A stretch of 64,000 bases of DNA from Rubritalea tangerina (GTDB lineage Bacteria > Verrucomicrobiota > Verrucomicrobiia > Verrucomicrobiales > Akkermansiaceae). This document shows positions 8,993 through 16,693 of the stretch, piece after piece; the stretch's first letter is position 1, and each line of letters starts with the position of its first letter. The stretch lies in NCBI RefSeq assembly GCF_042683245.1, contig NZ_JBHUJB010000031.1, positions 62,001 through 126,000 of the forward strand, read 5' to 3'. Made by a program: the position numbers and the translations under genes. The notes under the pieces are model-generated. The model searched no databases. It had not been told where the DNA came from and was given only the letters and a program-made list of their open reading frames with translations.

Positions 8993-9169
8993 AGAGGGGG
9001 ATTAGGCTGGATTGTCCTAATGTGAAAGAACAAATGCGGATTTCTGATCACTTTCTGTGAAAAATCTGTCCTATTTTGTGAAATGAGGGAGATAATAGAG
9101 GTGTAAGTAAGTGACCAGTTTGACTACGTTGACTGAGACGGAGTTAATTAGACAATACACAGCGAAACG

Positions 9170-10459
9170 ATGATGAAAGTAAAAAGTTTGATGCTCGTCC
9201 TTGGGGGGAGTTTGGCATTTCAGGCCAGTTTGGTGGCTGAAGAGGGCGTAGGGATTATTTCTGAGAATGATTCAGAAGCAATTAAGCATCGCTTGATGTG
9301 GATTGAGAATCCGAGCAGTGAGGCGACGATTGGTTGGGTGCAGGAGAGTGGGAAGCCTGGGGTTGTGCATTACGGTAAGGTGGACCAGAAGCGAAAGCAT
9401 CATTTGTATGAGAAGAGCCAGCAGGTGCATCGGACGGTACCGATTGGTAAGGGGGTGAATTGTTTTGTGAAGCTCACAGGGCTGGAGCCGGATACTGCCT
9501 ATTTTTACGTGATTAAGGATGCTTCTGGTGTGAGTCGGAGGTTAAAGTTTCACACGGCTCCAGCGACGAACAAGGCAATTACATTTATCAATGGTGGGGA
9601 TTCACGGAGCAACCGCAAGACACGTCAGGAGCTCAACAAAATTGTGGCGAAGCTGAAGCCTTTATTTGTGTCGTTTTCAGGAGATATGATTGGATCACCG
9701 ACGCATGACCAATGGGACAAATGGTTTGAGGATTGGCAGCTGACGATCTCTGAGGACGGGACGATCATACCCATTGTGGCGCACCGAGGGAACCATGAGA
9801 ACAAGAAGGATGCGATCAGCAAGGAGTTTGATACACCCGCGGACGTTTATTATGCTTTTACAGTTGGGAAGAATCTTTTGCGGTACTACGCGTTGAATTC
9901 TGAAATTCCTGCAGAGGGGGCACAGAGTGCGTGGCTGGACCAGGACTTAGGGAAGCATGCAGGTTCGGTGACTTATACCGCAGCGGGATATCACAAGCCG
10001 ATGCGGCCACACGTCTCGAAGAAGAAGGAGGGAACGAACCCGTACAAGTGGGCGCCAATTTTTTATAAGCATGGAGTCGACTTGGCATTTGAGTCTGACT
10101 CTCACTGTATTAAGCGCACGCAGCCATTGAGGCCAGCTTCAGATGGTGCGGAGGGATTTGTCGCAGCACCAAATGATCCGAAGGCGACTGTGTACACTGG
10201 TGAAGGTTGTTGGGGGGCACCCTTAAGAAAGGCAGATGATGCAAAATCTTGGACGCTGGATTGTGCGGCATTTAATGGCTTTGATTGGGTTTCGGTGAAT
10301 GCTGAATCTATGCAAATCAAGACCGTCAAATTGGAAAAAACTGGTGCACTGAAGGTTGAGGCTGTGGAGCAACGAAATTCCTTCAAAACCCCTAAGGGAT
10401 TGAGTTTGTGGCAGGCGAAGGGTGGCGAAGTGCTGACGATTAGAGCGAAGAAAAAATAG
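9170..10459 (+). CDS. Exported metallophosphoesterase, purple acid phosphatase-like
   Basis: Starts with a signal peptide (MKVKSLMLVLGGSLAFQASLVAEE). A fibronectin-III-like N-terminal domain (about residues 35-130: ATIGWVQE ... LTGLEPDTAYFYVI) leads into a calcineurin-like phosphoesterase domain. Metal motifs seen are GGDSR (about 142), SGDM (about 170) and RGNHE (about 206). AAGYHKPM follows, and a final motif ESDSHCIKRT (308-317) stands where purple acid phosphatases have GHxHxxERT. The first His of that pair is Asp here, and the Tyr of the usual GDxxY is absent. Likely periplasmic phosphomonoesterase or phosphodiesterase; substrate unknown. Flanked by a terminator downstream, so probably monocistronic. 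Confidence 0.83.
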   Translation: MMKVKSLMLVLGGSLAFQASLVAEEGVGIISENDSEAIKHRLMWIENPSSEATIGWVQESGKPGVVHYGKVDQKRKHHLYEKSQQVHRTVPIGKGVNCFVKLTGLEPDTAYFYVIKDASGVSRRLKFHTAPATNKAITFINGGDSRSNRKTRQELNKIVAKLKPLFVSFSGDMIGSPTHDQWDKWFEDWQLTISEDGTIIPIVAHRGNHENKKDAISKEFDTPADVYYAFTVGKNLLRYYALNSEIPAEGAQSAWLDQDLGKHAGSVTYTAAGYHKPMRPHVSKKKEGTNPYKWAPIFYKHGVDLAFESDSHCIKRTQPLRPASDGAEGFVAAPNDPKATVYTGEGCWGAPLRKADDAKSWTLDCAAFNGFDWVSVNAESMQIKTVKLEKTGALKVEAVEQRNSFKTPKGLSLWQAKGGEVLTIRAKKK

Positions 10460-10514
10460 TGTGCGCTTGCCAAGCGGTGGCGGAAAGCTCTATATAAACA
10501 TACTGAACTTTAGG

Positions 10515-10550
10515 TCCCCCAGCTCGGCAATGAGTCTGGGGGATTTTTTA
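10515..10550 (+). terminator. Rho-independent terminator after the phosphoesterase gene
   Basis: Inverted repeat TCCCCCAG / CTGGGGGA with an inner CTC/GAG pairing, followed by TTTTTT. Confidence 0.9.
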
Positions 10551-10579
10551 TCGGTAGAAATCACAATTCGTACAAAATT

Positions 10580-11563
10580 TTGAATGCATTTTTAGAGCAT
10601 TGTATCCGTGGGCAGCTGAGTCCACATGAGGGGAGCCTGTACAGCAAGGTGGCTTGGTTATGGTTGAGCTTGTTGCAGCTGGCAGTGGCTGTGACTTTCG
10701 CGGCTCGGGGATGGTTGATGTACCGTTGGGACAGTCACATTCGAGGTTTGATTTGGAATGAGGAGGCGGTGGCTCCCTTGTTGGCGAAGGTGAGCGATGT
10801 GAGCTGGGAAGATTTTGCGCTAGAATCTGACCCTTATATCACCGGGGGGATTGAGTTTTTGGGGATAGCTCTGATGGTAGGGGCATTTCTGACCTTATTA
10901 ATGCGTATTCCCTATTTTGCCATTTTCAAGTGGGCCCTGATTCCATTGTGGGCGATAGTGGCATTGGATAGTTACAGTAACTTTTTTGATGTGCATTACC
11001 AGGAGGGCATGTTGATCGAGTATGCGCTTCAAGTCGGGCTGCCTTTGTTATTTTTGTGGGTGTTAGTATTTCCTAGGCAATTAGTTGCGTGGGGGTGGGT
11101 TGCTTGTTGTTTAGCGAGTATGTGTTTCATCGGGCATGGCTTGTATGCTGTGGGCCACCATCCGGTGCCTTGGTTGTTTCAGAATATGACGATGGAGATT
11201 TTAGGAGTGGGGGAGTCCGCGGCGAAAGGGTGGCTGTACCTGATGGGGGTATTAGACTTTATAGTCGCCATTGGGGTGTTGGTTCCGTGGTTACGCAAGC
11301 CGAGTTTGGTCTATATGGTTTTTTGGGGAGGCGTGACGAGCATTGCGAGGGTGCTGGCGCATTATGAACCCGCTGAGAAGTTCTACGGGATGGACCCGTG
11401 GGTTGCTGAGATGTTTGTACGTTGTAGCCATTGGTTAGTGCCTTTGTTGGTATTGATGTTATTGCCCTTAAAGAGTCAGAACGGCCGGCTCACCTTGAGT
11501 TTGCTAGAGATTAGTTCACAGACTCGGAGAGTGTTGTCGAAGGCGACGATCTTGCATAAGTAA
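10580..11563 (+). CDS. Multi-pass membrane protein of unknown function
   Basis: A 327-aa polytopic protein with about eight hydrophobic segments (for example WLSLLQLAVAVTFAARGW, GGIEFLGIALMVGAFLTLL and YALQVGLPLLFLWVLVF). The layout is reminiscent of DoxX-like or other small-molecule membrane proteins, but no motif lets me name a function. No ATG is in frame near the 5' end, so the likely start is TTG 10580. The preceding hairpin ends 30 bases upstream, so this gene needs its own promoter. It ends 43 bases before the SMP-30 gene in the same direction and may be cotranscribed with it. Confidence 0.75.
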   Translation: MNAFLEHCIRGQLSPHEGSLYSKVAWLWLSLLQLAVAVTFAARGWLMYRWDSHIRGLIWNEEAVAPLLAKVSDVSWEDFALESDPYITGGIEFLGIALMVGAFLTLLMRIPYFAIFKWALIPLWAIVALDSYSNFFDVHYQEGMLIEYALQVGLPLLFLWVLVFPRQLVAWGWVACCLASMCFIGHGLYAVGHHPVPWLFQNMTMEILGVGESAAKGWLYLMGVLDFIVAIGVLVPWLRKPSLVYMVFWGGVTSIARVLAHYEPAEKFYGMDPWVAEMFVRCSHWLVPLLVLMLLPLKSQNGRLTLSLLEISSQTRRVLSKATILHK

Positions 11564-11606
11564 TGGGTGTCTGAAAGCTCGCTGGACAAGGCGGTGGTGA
11601 GCTATT

Positions 11607-12464
11607 ATGGCTATGGGCATGACAGTAGAACCGGTTGGTAATTATCGTGCGATTTGGGGAGAAGGTCCGATTTGGTGGGAAGGTAAGTTACTTTATGTCG
11701 ATATTGAAGCGCACAAGGTGCTGAGTTTCGACCCCTTGAGCGGTGAGGAGAAGGAATGGTGCGTGGGTGAGCGTGTGGGAACGGTTGTGCCGAGGGAGAC
11801 TGGTGGGATGGTGATTGCTGGTGACAATGGCGTGGCATTTTTAAGTGAGGCTGGGGAGAAGCAGGTAATTTCAGATCCTGAACCAGATAAGAGTGACAAC
11901 CGTTTCAATGATGGGAAGTGCTCTCCTGATGGCCATTTTTTTGCTGGGACGATTTCTTTAGTCAAGAAGACTGGGGATGCCCGCTTGTATAAGTTAGACA
12001 AGGATGGTTCTTTGGCTGAGGCTTTTGGGCCTGTGACCAATTCTAACGGTTTAGCATGGTCGGTGGATGGGGCAGTGATGTACTACATCGACACGCCGCG
12101 TCGTGAGATTTTGGCCTTTGATTATGCGGATGGGCATATGACGAACATGCGCAGCGTTGTTGATACTGGCCACATTGATGCATCACCTGATGGCATGACG
12201 ATTGATTCTGATGGCAACCTTTGGGTGGCATTTTGTCACGGTGCCTGTGTGGCGTGTTTTAATCCCACGAGTGGTGAGGAGATTCGCAGGGTAGAGGTTC
12301 CATGTTTGGAGACGACAGCCTGTGCGTTTGGTGGAGAGGCGCTAGATGAGCTGTATATCACGACTGGTGTGCACAAGACCGAAAAGGAAGAACACGCTGG
12401 TAGATTATTTCGCGTGACTGGACTTGGTGTGTGTGGGGTACCTGCTTATGCCTATCAGGGGTAA
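11607..12464 (+). CDS. SMP-30/gluconolactonase family lactonase
   Basis: A six-bladed beta-propeller hydrolase that typically opens sugar lactones such as gluconolactone. Family signatures are EGPIWW near the N-terminus (metal-binding Glu), NRFNDGKCSPDGHFFAGT, a conserved Asn in VTNSNGLAWSVDG, and SPDGMTIDSDGNLWVA with the metal-binding Asp. The 285-aa length fits. There is no signal peptide, so the protein is cytoplasmic. In a genome with sugar dehydrogenases it would hydrolyse the lactone product, but the true substrate cannot be read here. Confidence 0.9.
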   Translation: MAMGMTVEPVGNYRAIWGEGPIWWEGKLLYVDIEAHKVLSFDPLSGEEKEWCVGERVGTVVPRETGGMVIAGDNGVAFLSEAGEKQVISDPEPDKSDNRFNDGKCSPDGHFFAGTISLVKKTGDARLYKLDKDGSLAEAFGPVTNSNGLAWSVDGAVMYYIDTPRREILAFDYADGHMTNMRSVVDTGHIDASPDGMTIDSDGNLWVAFCHGACVACFNPTSGEEIRRVEVPCLETTACAFGGEALDELYITTGVHKTEKEEHAGRLFRVTGLGVCGVPAYAYQG

Positions 12465-12521
12465 ATTTAGTCACAATTGATGATTGCGGCATCTGGCGAT
12501 GCTGCTTAGTTTTCCGCCGCT

Positions 12522-13310
12522 ATGAAGAACCAGCCATTAGTCATTGCCGATCGCAGTTTTGAGTCACGTTTGATGACCGGTACGGGCAAATTTGCCTCGA
12601 ACCCATTGATGCGTGATGCGTTAGCCGCTTCGGGATCAGAGATTGTGACAGTGGCATTGCGTCGTGCTGATTTGAGTGGTGGCAATGACCCCTACGCAAA
12701 CATTCTCGAGTTTATCGACTCAGAGAAGTATCTGTTGCTGCCGAATACCAGTGGCGCGATGGATGCGGAGGAGGCCGTGCGACTCGCACGTTTAGCTGCA
12801 GCGGCGGGCTTACCCAAGTGGGTCAAGTTAGAGATTCACCCGGACCCAAGATATCTTTTACCTGACCCGATTGAGACACTGAAGGCTGCGGAGATTCTGG
12901 TGAAGGAAGGTTTCACGGTTCTACCCTACATTAATGCAGACCCCGTCTTGGCTAAGCGTTTACAGGAAGTAGGCACGGCAGCTGTGATGCCATTAGGAGC
13001 ACCTATTGGTTCTAACAAAGGTGTGGTGACACGCGATCAGATTAGAATAATCGTGGAGCAGGCGACTGTACCTGTGGTTGTGGATGCGGGCTTGGGTGCT
13101 CCCTCACATGCTGCTGAGGCTATGGAGCTAGGGGCTGATGCCGTGTTAGTGAATACGGCGATTGCGATTGCATCTGATCCGGTGCGCATGGGGGCTGCCT
13201 TCAAGGTTGCGGTGGAAGCTGGTCGAGCAGCTTATGAGATGGGCATGCCAGAAGTGATTGATGGTGCATCAGCAACTTCGCCGCTCACTGGCTTTTTAGA
13301 AGGTGCTTAG
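12522..13310 (+). CDS. thiG: Thiazole synthase ThiG
   Basis: ThiG forms the thiazole phosphate of thiamine from deoxyxylulose phosphate, dehydroglycine and ThiS-thiocarboxylate. The TIM-barrel protein of 262 aa shows family blocks: SRLMTGTGKF, VTVALRRADLSG, LLPNTSGAMDAEEAVRLARLAA, WVKLEIHPDPRYLLPD, GFTVLPYINADPVLAKRLQE, MPLGAPIGSNKGV and VVDAGLGAPSHAAEAMELGADAVLVNTAIA, with the catalytic Lys expected in WVKLE. No thiS, thiF, thiH, thiO or thiE lies nearby, so the pathway is dispersed. I looked for a TPP riboswitch in the short upstream gap and saw none. Confidence 0.96.
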   Translation: MKNQPLVIADRSFESRLMTGTGKFASNPLMRDALAASGSEIVTVALRRADLSGGNDPYANILEFIDSEKYLLLPNTSGAMDAEEAVRLARLAAAAGLPKWVKLEIHPDPRYLLPDPIETLKAAEILVKEGFTVLPYINADPVLAKRLQEVGTAAVMPLGAPIGSNKGVVTRDQIRIIVEQATVPVVVDAGLGAPSHAAEAMELGADAVLVNTAIAIASDPVRMGAAFKVAVEAGRAAYEMGMPEVIDGASATSPLTGFLEGA

Positions 13311-13641
13311 GGCTAGGCTGAGAGCTCTCGTGACGCTATAGGGCCGAGATATGCGGTGTGGTGTCAGCTAAGTTCTCAAGATCATTGTTCGATAGTAGGT
13401 TGAGGAAATGGCTCCTGACAGATTCTTCTTTTATTAGGCTCGGGTTATTTTGATCAACTTTGTTCTTCGGTAGTCCGGAATGTCTATTCAGGGCTGCCTC
13501 TAGACTTATGGATCAGAAAAATTACCTTTCTCAATTATTTCCATTACTTAACTGGCACCACACTAGCAGGAATGCTCCATCAGGAGGTGAGAGGGATGAG
13601 CAAACCTTGATTGTTAGTTGGGATTTCTATAGCGTCTTTCC
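13311..13641. other. Intergenic stretch of about 330 bases without a supported gene
   Basis: Lies between thiG and the sulfotransferase gene. A short frame inside it (from 13460) has no homology-like features and overlaps the next gene, so I do not call it. AGGAGGTGAGA at 13582-13592 resembles a ribosome binding site but is not near a good start. No convincing hairpin terminator was found. Confidence 0.6.
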
Positions 13642-15153
13642 ATGCAAGGATGTGAGCAATGGATCGTTCAGGGGATTCAGGCGAGAGAGGCGCAGTTGTA
13701 CCAAAAAGCGTTAGAGTGCTTTGAACAGGCGGCTCGGTTAGACCCTGATGACGCTGCGATATTGCTTGAGCTAGCAAGGGGCCAGATAGAGGCAGGCTAT
13801 ATAGCGAGTGGTCGAGATTCCATTACTCGGCTTGCTGGTGCTGGGATTGAAGATACTGACTTTCAAGTGGCATTGGCTGAGTTGTGGATCTTGGTGGGGG
13901 AGACTGATAGGGCTCTTGATTGTTATGAGTGGGTGCATAGGCATCGTGTGGGGGCTGGCGACGGGGAGCTGGAGGGTATGCTATTGTTAGAACGTGTTTT
14001 TGATGCTGAGAGGATAAGGGCATGGAATGAACGGGTGCAAAGGAGTGATATTGGGCGTGAGCAGCGTTGGTTTTGTGCCGCTATAGTGGCAAAATCTCTA
14101 GGGAACGTAGATGAGGCGATACGATTGTACGAGAGAGTTTGGGGGGCAGGGAATGGTGGGAATCTATTGATAGAGTCTGGATACCGTCTGGCACGTTTGT
14201 ATGCAAAGGTGGGGCGGTTAGATGAAGCAATGGGTGTACTAGGGAAGTGTAAGGGATGGGAGGCGAAGGATATTGCCTTTAAGCATGTCTCACGGACGGT
14301 GACTGAGCGACGTAAGTTTGACAGTGAGCTTATGCATGCTCTACCCGATGGTTGGTTTGAGGATCGCAGGCCAGTTGAAGGTGCTGACAACGTTATGGTA
14401 TTCGGGCACCCACGGAGCGGGACCTCGCTCATTACACAGAGGTTGTCTCAGTTAAGTGGAGCGGCTTGGGTGGATGAGCCAACATTGTTTGAAGCGATGG
14501 GACAGCGTTGGATGGAAGGACGAAGCTTGGATGATGGGGGAAAGAGCATGGCTAGCTTGTTAGCTGGAGCTAGTGGTGATGAGGCGCTGGAGTTCAATGA
14601 TGCATATTGCGCACAATTACGGGGTTATAGAGAAGGGGAGAATAGGGTGTGGATAGATAAGAATCCAGGTCTCACGGGGTCACTGGCGAGTGTACATCGT
14701 TTATTGCCAGGCGTTGCGTGGATGACTGTGTTAAGAGATCCGAGAGATGTGGCAATGAGTTGTTATTTTCAGAGATTTGGAGCGACGCATTTGGGGTGGT
14801 CGTGTTTGAGTCCAGAGGGTGCATTAGCTGCCGTGACGCATACGATGGGAATGTGGACCAAGGTTGAGGAGCAGCTGAAGGGTACGGCGCGCGTGCTTGT
14901 GCGCTATGAAGATTTTGTAGCTCATGAGGGAGCTGAGTTAAGGCGCATCCTAGAGGAGTTGGCTTGGGAAGCCCCGGGGGGGGGCGAGCAGGAACGAGAA
15001 GTGGAGCTGAATCTATCTCCATCATTTGAGGACATTCATGTGGCGACCTACCAGTCAGCTTGTGGTCGTTGGCGGGAGGCTGGGGAGACATTTAGCATTG
15101 ATGGTGGTTCAGGGAGGCAAGTTCTTGAAAGCTTGGGCTACTCAGCTGACTGA
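13642..15153 (+). CDS. TPR-repeat sulfotransferase
   Basis: Predicted PAPS-dependent sulfotransferase. Residues about 5-220 form helical TPR-like repeats (YQKALECFEQAARLDPDDAA is the clearest). The catalytic domain starts around residue 250 with the 5'-phosphosulfate loop VFGHPRSGTSLITQRLS. The 3'-phosphate-binding segment is TVLRDPRDVAMSCYFQRFG, and WIDKNPG precedes it. The layout is the TPR plus Sulfotransfer_3 fusion common in Planctomycetes, Verrucomicrobia and proteobacteria; the acceptor is probably a peptide, glycan or lipid. A 9-base G run at 14976-14984 lies in the coding region near the C-terminus. It stands alone, without sulfate activation genes. Confidence 0.88.
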   Translation: MQGCEQWIVQGIQAREAQLYQKALECFEQAARLDPDDAAILLELARGQIEAGYIASGRDSITRLAGAGIEDTDFQVALAELWILVGETDRALDCYEWVHRHRVGAGDGELEGMLLLERVFDAERIRAWNERVQRSDIGREQRWFCAAIVAKSLGNVDEAIRLYERVWGAGNGGNLLIESGYRLARLYAKVGRLDEAMGVLGKCKGWEAKDIAFKHVSRTVTERRKFDSELMHALPDGWFEDRRPVEGADNVMVFGHPRSGTSLITQRLSQLSGAAWVDEPTLFEAMGQRWMEGRSLDDGGKSMASLLAGASGDEALEFNDAYCAQLRGYREGENRVWIDKNPGLTGSLASVHRLLPGVAWMTVLRDPRDVAMSCYFQRFGATHLGWSCLSPEGALAAVTHTMGMWTKVEEQLKGTARVLVRYEDFVAHEGAELRRILEELAWEAPGGGEQEREVELNLSPSFEDIHVATYQSACGRWREAGETFSIDGGSGRQVLESLGYSAD

Positions 15154-15160
15154 GGATGAG

Positions 15161-15196
15161 ATAAAAAAAAGCAGCACATTGCGTCAATGTGCTGCT
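15161..15196 (-). terminator. Terminator for the PEP-CTERM gene at 15226
   Basis: Perfect 12-bp inverted repeat AGCAGCACATTG / CAATGTGCTGCT with a 3-base loop. On the minus strand it is followed by eight T (the A run at 15163-15170). Confidence 0.92.
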
Positions 15197-15225
15197 GTAT
15201 GGGAACTTGCAGTGTGTATGTGGTG

Positions 15226-15927
15226 TTAGCGCTTGCGCCTGATCACGAGGGTGAGCGCACCGAGCCCGACTAAGAGTGTGCTGGAAGGTTCGGGAACAGC
15301 AACGATGGCGATGCCGGCAATGCCCCCCCTGGCGCTACCACTTCGGGGGAGGCCATCGATAAAGAGGGTGTCACTGGTGAGTCCTGAGATTTCGCCGAAG
15401 CCCGAGTGTCTGCCGCCACTTGTGATAACTTGGTTGATACTAAAACTACCGAGGCTGGCACCTCCATCTGAGACAAACAAGGGGACGTTGTCTCGGATAT
15501 CCGTGGTGGTGGAGTCACCACTACCAATGAAAGTGATGGTATAGCTGGTATTTGAGCCGAGCCACGCTGAGAGGCCGCTGATGCTGACGGTAGCACCCGA
15601 TCCTCCATCGTCGAGGTAGCCATGGTAGATTTCTTCAGCTCCGGCAGTGCCTGAGAAGGTGTTGGCTTGAGACCATTCGGTAGAAGCTGTCCAAGTAAAG
15701 GAGACGCCATCAAGAGTGGTTGAGCCATTGGGAGTGTCAGACGTGTTGGTCCAGTCACCGGCATCAATGCCAAAAGCTGTGCCTGAAACATCAGCAAGTT
15801 TAGCGGCACTATACCTACCGCCTAGGAAGTTAATGGCTAGTGTTGAGGCTTTTGAAACAGCAGAGGTTCCTCCAATCATAGATGCTGTCAAAACAGCAGT
15901 TTTGATCCTGTTTTTATTGTATTTCAT
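15226..15927 (-). CDS. PEP-CTERM sorting domain protein
   Basis: Exported protein of 233 aa. It has a basic, hydrophobic signal peptide (MKYNKNRIKTAVLTASMIGGTSAVSKA) and a Ser/Thr/Gly-rich beta-type body. The C-terminal sorting signal has the VPEPSS motif, a hydrophobic segment (TLLVGLGALTLVI) and the basic tail RRKR. In the known system an exosortase (EpsH/XrtA family) recognises this tail in the inner membrane, and the protein is attached or released as part of the extracellular matrix. The body has no catalytic motif. The exosortase gene is not in the window. Its own terminator suggests a monocistronic transcript. Confidence 0.92.
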   Translation of the reverse strand: MKYNKNRIKTAVLTASMIGGTSAVSKASTLAINFLGGRYSAAKLADVSGTAFGIDAGDWTNTSDTPNGSTTLDGVSFTWTASTEWSQANTFSGTAGAEEIYHGYLDDGGSGATVSISGLSAWLGSNTSYTITFIGSGDSTTTDIRDNVPLFVSDGGASLGSFSINQVITSGGRHSGFGEISGLTSDTLFIDGLPRSGSARGGIAGIAIVAVPEPSSTLLVGLGALTLVIRRKR

Positions 15928-16140
15928 TTTTCTATCGAGGGTGATGGGAAGGTGGGCTTCTATGTTATAGGTAGAAAGAAAATGTGGGTCAACGAGAAAT
16001 TTAAGGAGGGTGAATAAGATGTAGGGAAGAAGTCGCTCCGGAATGTATGAAGCATGTGAGGGTTTGAGGTAGTGAGGGCGATGGGTGGGGGAGAATGCGT
16101 TTGGAAGGATTGTAAAAAATTAGGAAACTCACTATTGCCA

Positions 16141-16150
16141 AGGAGGTGAT
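16141..16150 (+). promoter_or_regulatory. Perfect Shine-Dalgarno sequence with poor spacing
   Basis: AGGAGGTGAT matches the 16S anti-SD fully. It is too close to ATG 16149 and about 20 bases from the better start ATG 16170. It is best placed for GTG 16151, which opens a 24-codon out-of-frame reading frame (16151-16225) overlapping the YlbF-like gene. Confidence 0.5.
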
Positions 16151-16169
16151 GTGGGTTTATCGAACCAGC

Positions 16170-16607
16170 ATGAGCTTAATTGCAGACGATTCCGCCCTGA
16201 TGGCGACTACGAAGTCACTTTGTGAGACATTGGTTTCTCAGGAAGAATTCAAGAACCTTCACAACAGTGTTGAGGCATTCCTCAGCAATGACGAAGCACG
16301 CCTCCAGTACCAATCTGTGCACGAGAGTGGTGAGGCGCTTAACAACAAGCAACGTTCAGGTGTTGAGCTCAGCGATTCTGAGATTAATGAATTTGAGCAA
16401 GCTCGTGAGCAGCTTCTTCAGAATTCTGTGGTGACTGACTTTATGGACGCGCAGCGTGAGCTTCAGATGGTTCAGCAGGCGATTGGTAAGTACGTCGGCC
16501 TGACCCTTGAGCTTGGTCGCGTACCTACGGAAGAGGATTTTGCTGCGGCAGCTGGCCAAGGTGGTGGTTGTTGTGGTGGCGGCGGAGGTGGTGGCTGCGG
16601 CTGCTAA
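16170..16607 (+). CDS. YlbF/YmcA-like protein with Cys-Gly tail
   Basis: A 145-aa mostly helical protein of the YlbF family (DUF964). The family members YlbF and YmcA of Bacillus form a complex with YaaT that carries iron-sulfur clusters and affects RNase Y activity and development. The helical core runs from about residue 10 to 115 and includes the LGRVPTEEDF segment. The last 17 residues are GQGGGCCGGGGGGGCGC, with four Cys in a flexible Gly context suited to metal or Fe-S binding. I chose ATG 16170 because homology-like sequence begins there; the frame extends upstream to GTG 16146 inside the Shine-Dalgarno sequence. A terminator follows directly. Confidence 0.8.
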   Translation: MSLIADDSALMATTKSLCETLVSQEEFKNLHNSVEAFLSNDEARLQYQSVHESGEALNNKQRSGVELSDSEINEFEQAREQLLQNSVVTDFMDAQRELQMVQQAIGKYVGLTLELGRVPTEEDFAAAAGQGGGCCGGGGGGGCGC

Positions 16608-16633
16608 TTCTGAGCACAGAGCAAAATTTTTAC

Positions 16634-16666
16634 AACCAACGTGGCGGCAGCGACGTTGGTTTTTTA
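16634..16666 (+). terminator. Rho-independent terminator after the YlbF-like gene
   Basis: Inverted repeat AACCAACGT / ACGTTGGTT with a GC-rich loop, followed by a T run. Confidence 0.88.
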
Positions 16667-16693
16667 TTTTCGATCTTCGCGCTTGCTTCGGAG

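Noticed and set aside
12465..12521. Possible TPP riboswitch before thiG
   Set aside because: The gap is only 57 bases and lacks the CTGAGA and ACCTGATC-like elements.
13460..13714. 84-aa frame upstream of the sulfotransferase
   Set aside because: Overlaps the start of the real gene, has no signal, motif or ribosome site, and looks random.
16568..16693. N-terminal extension of the M20 dipeptidase
   Set aside because: Runs through the previous gene's Cys/Gly tail and terminator; the family starts at about 16694.
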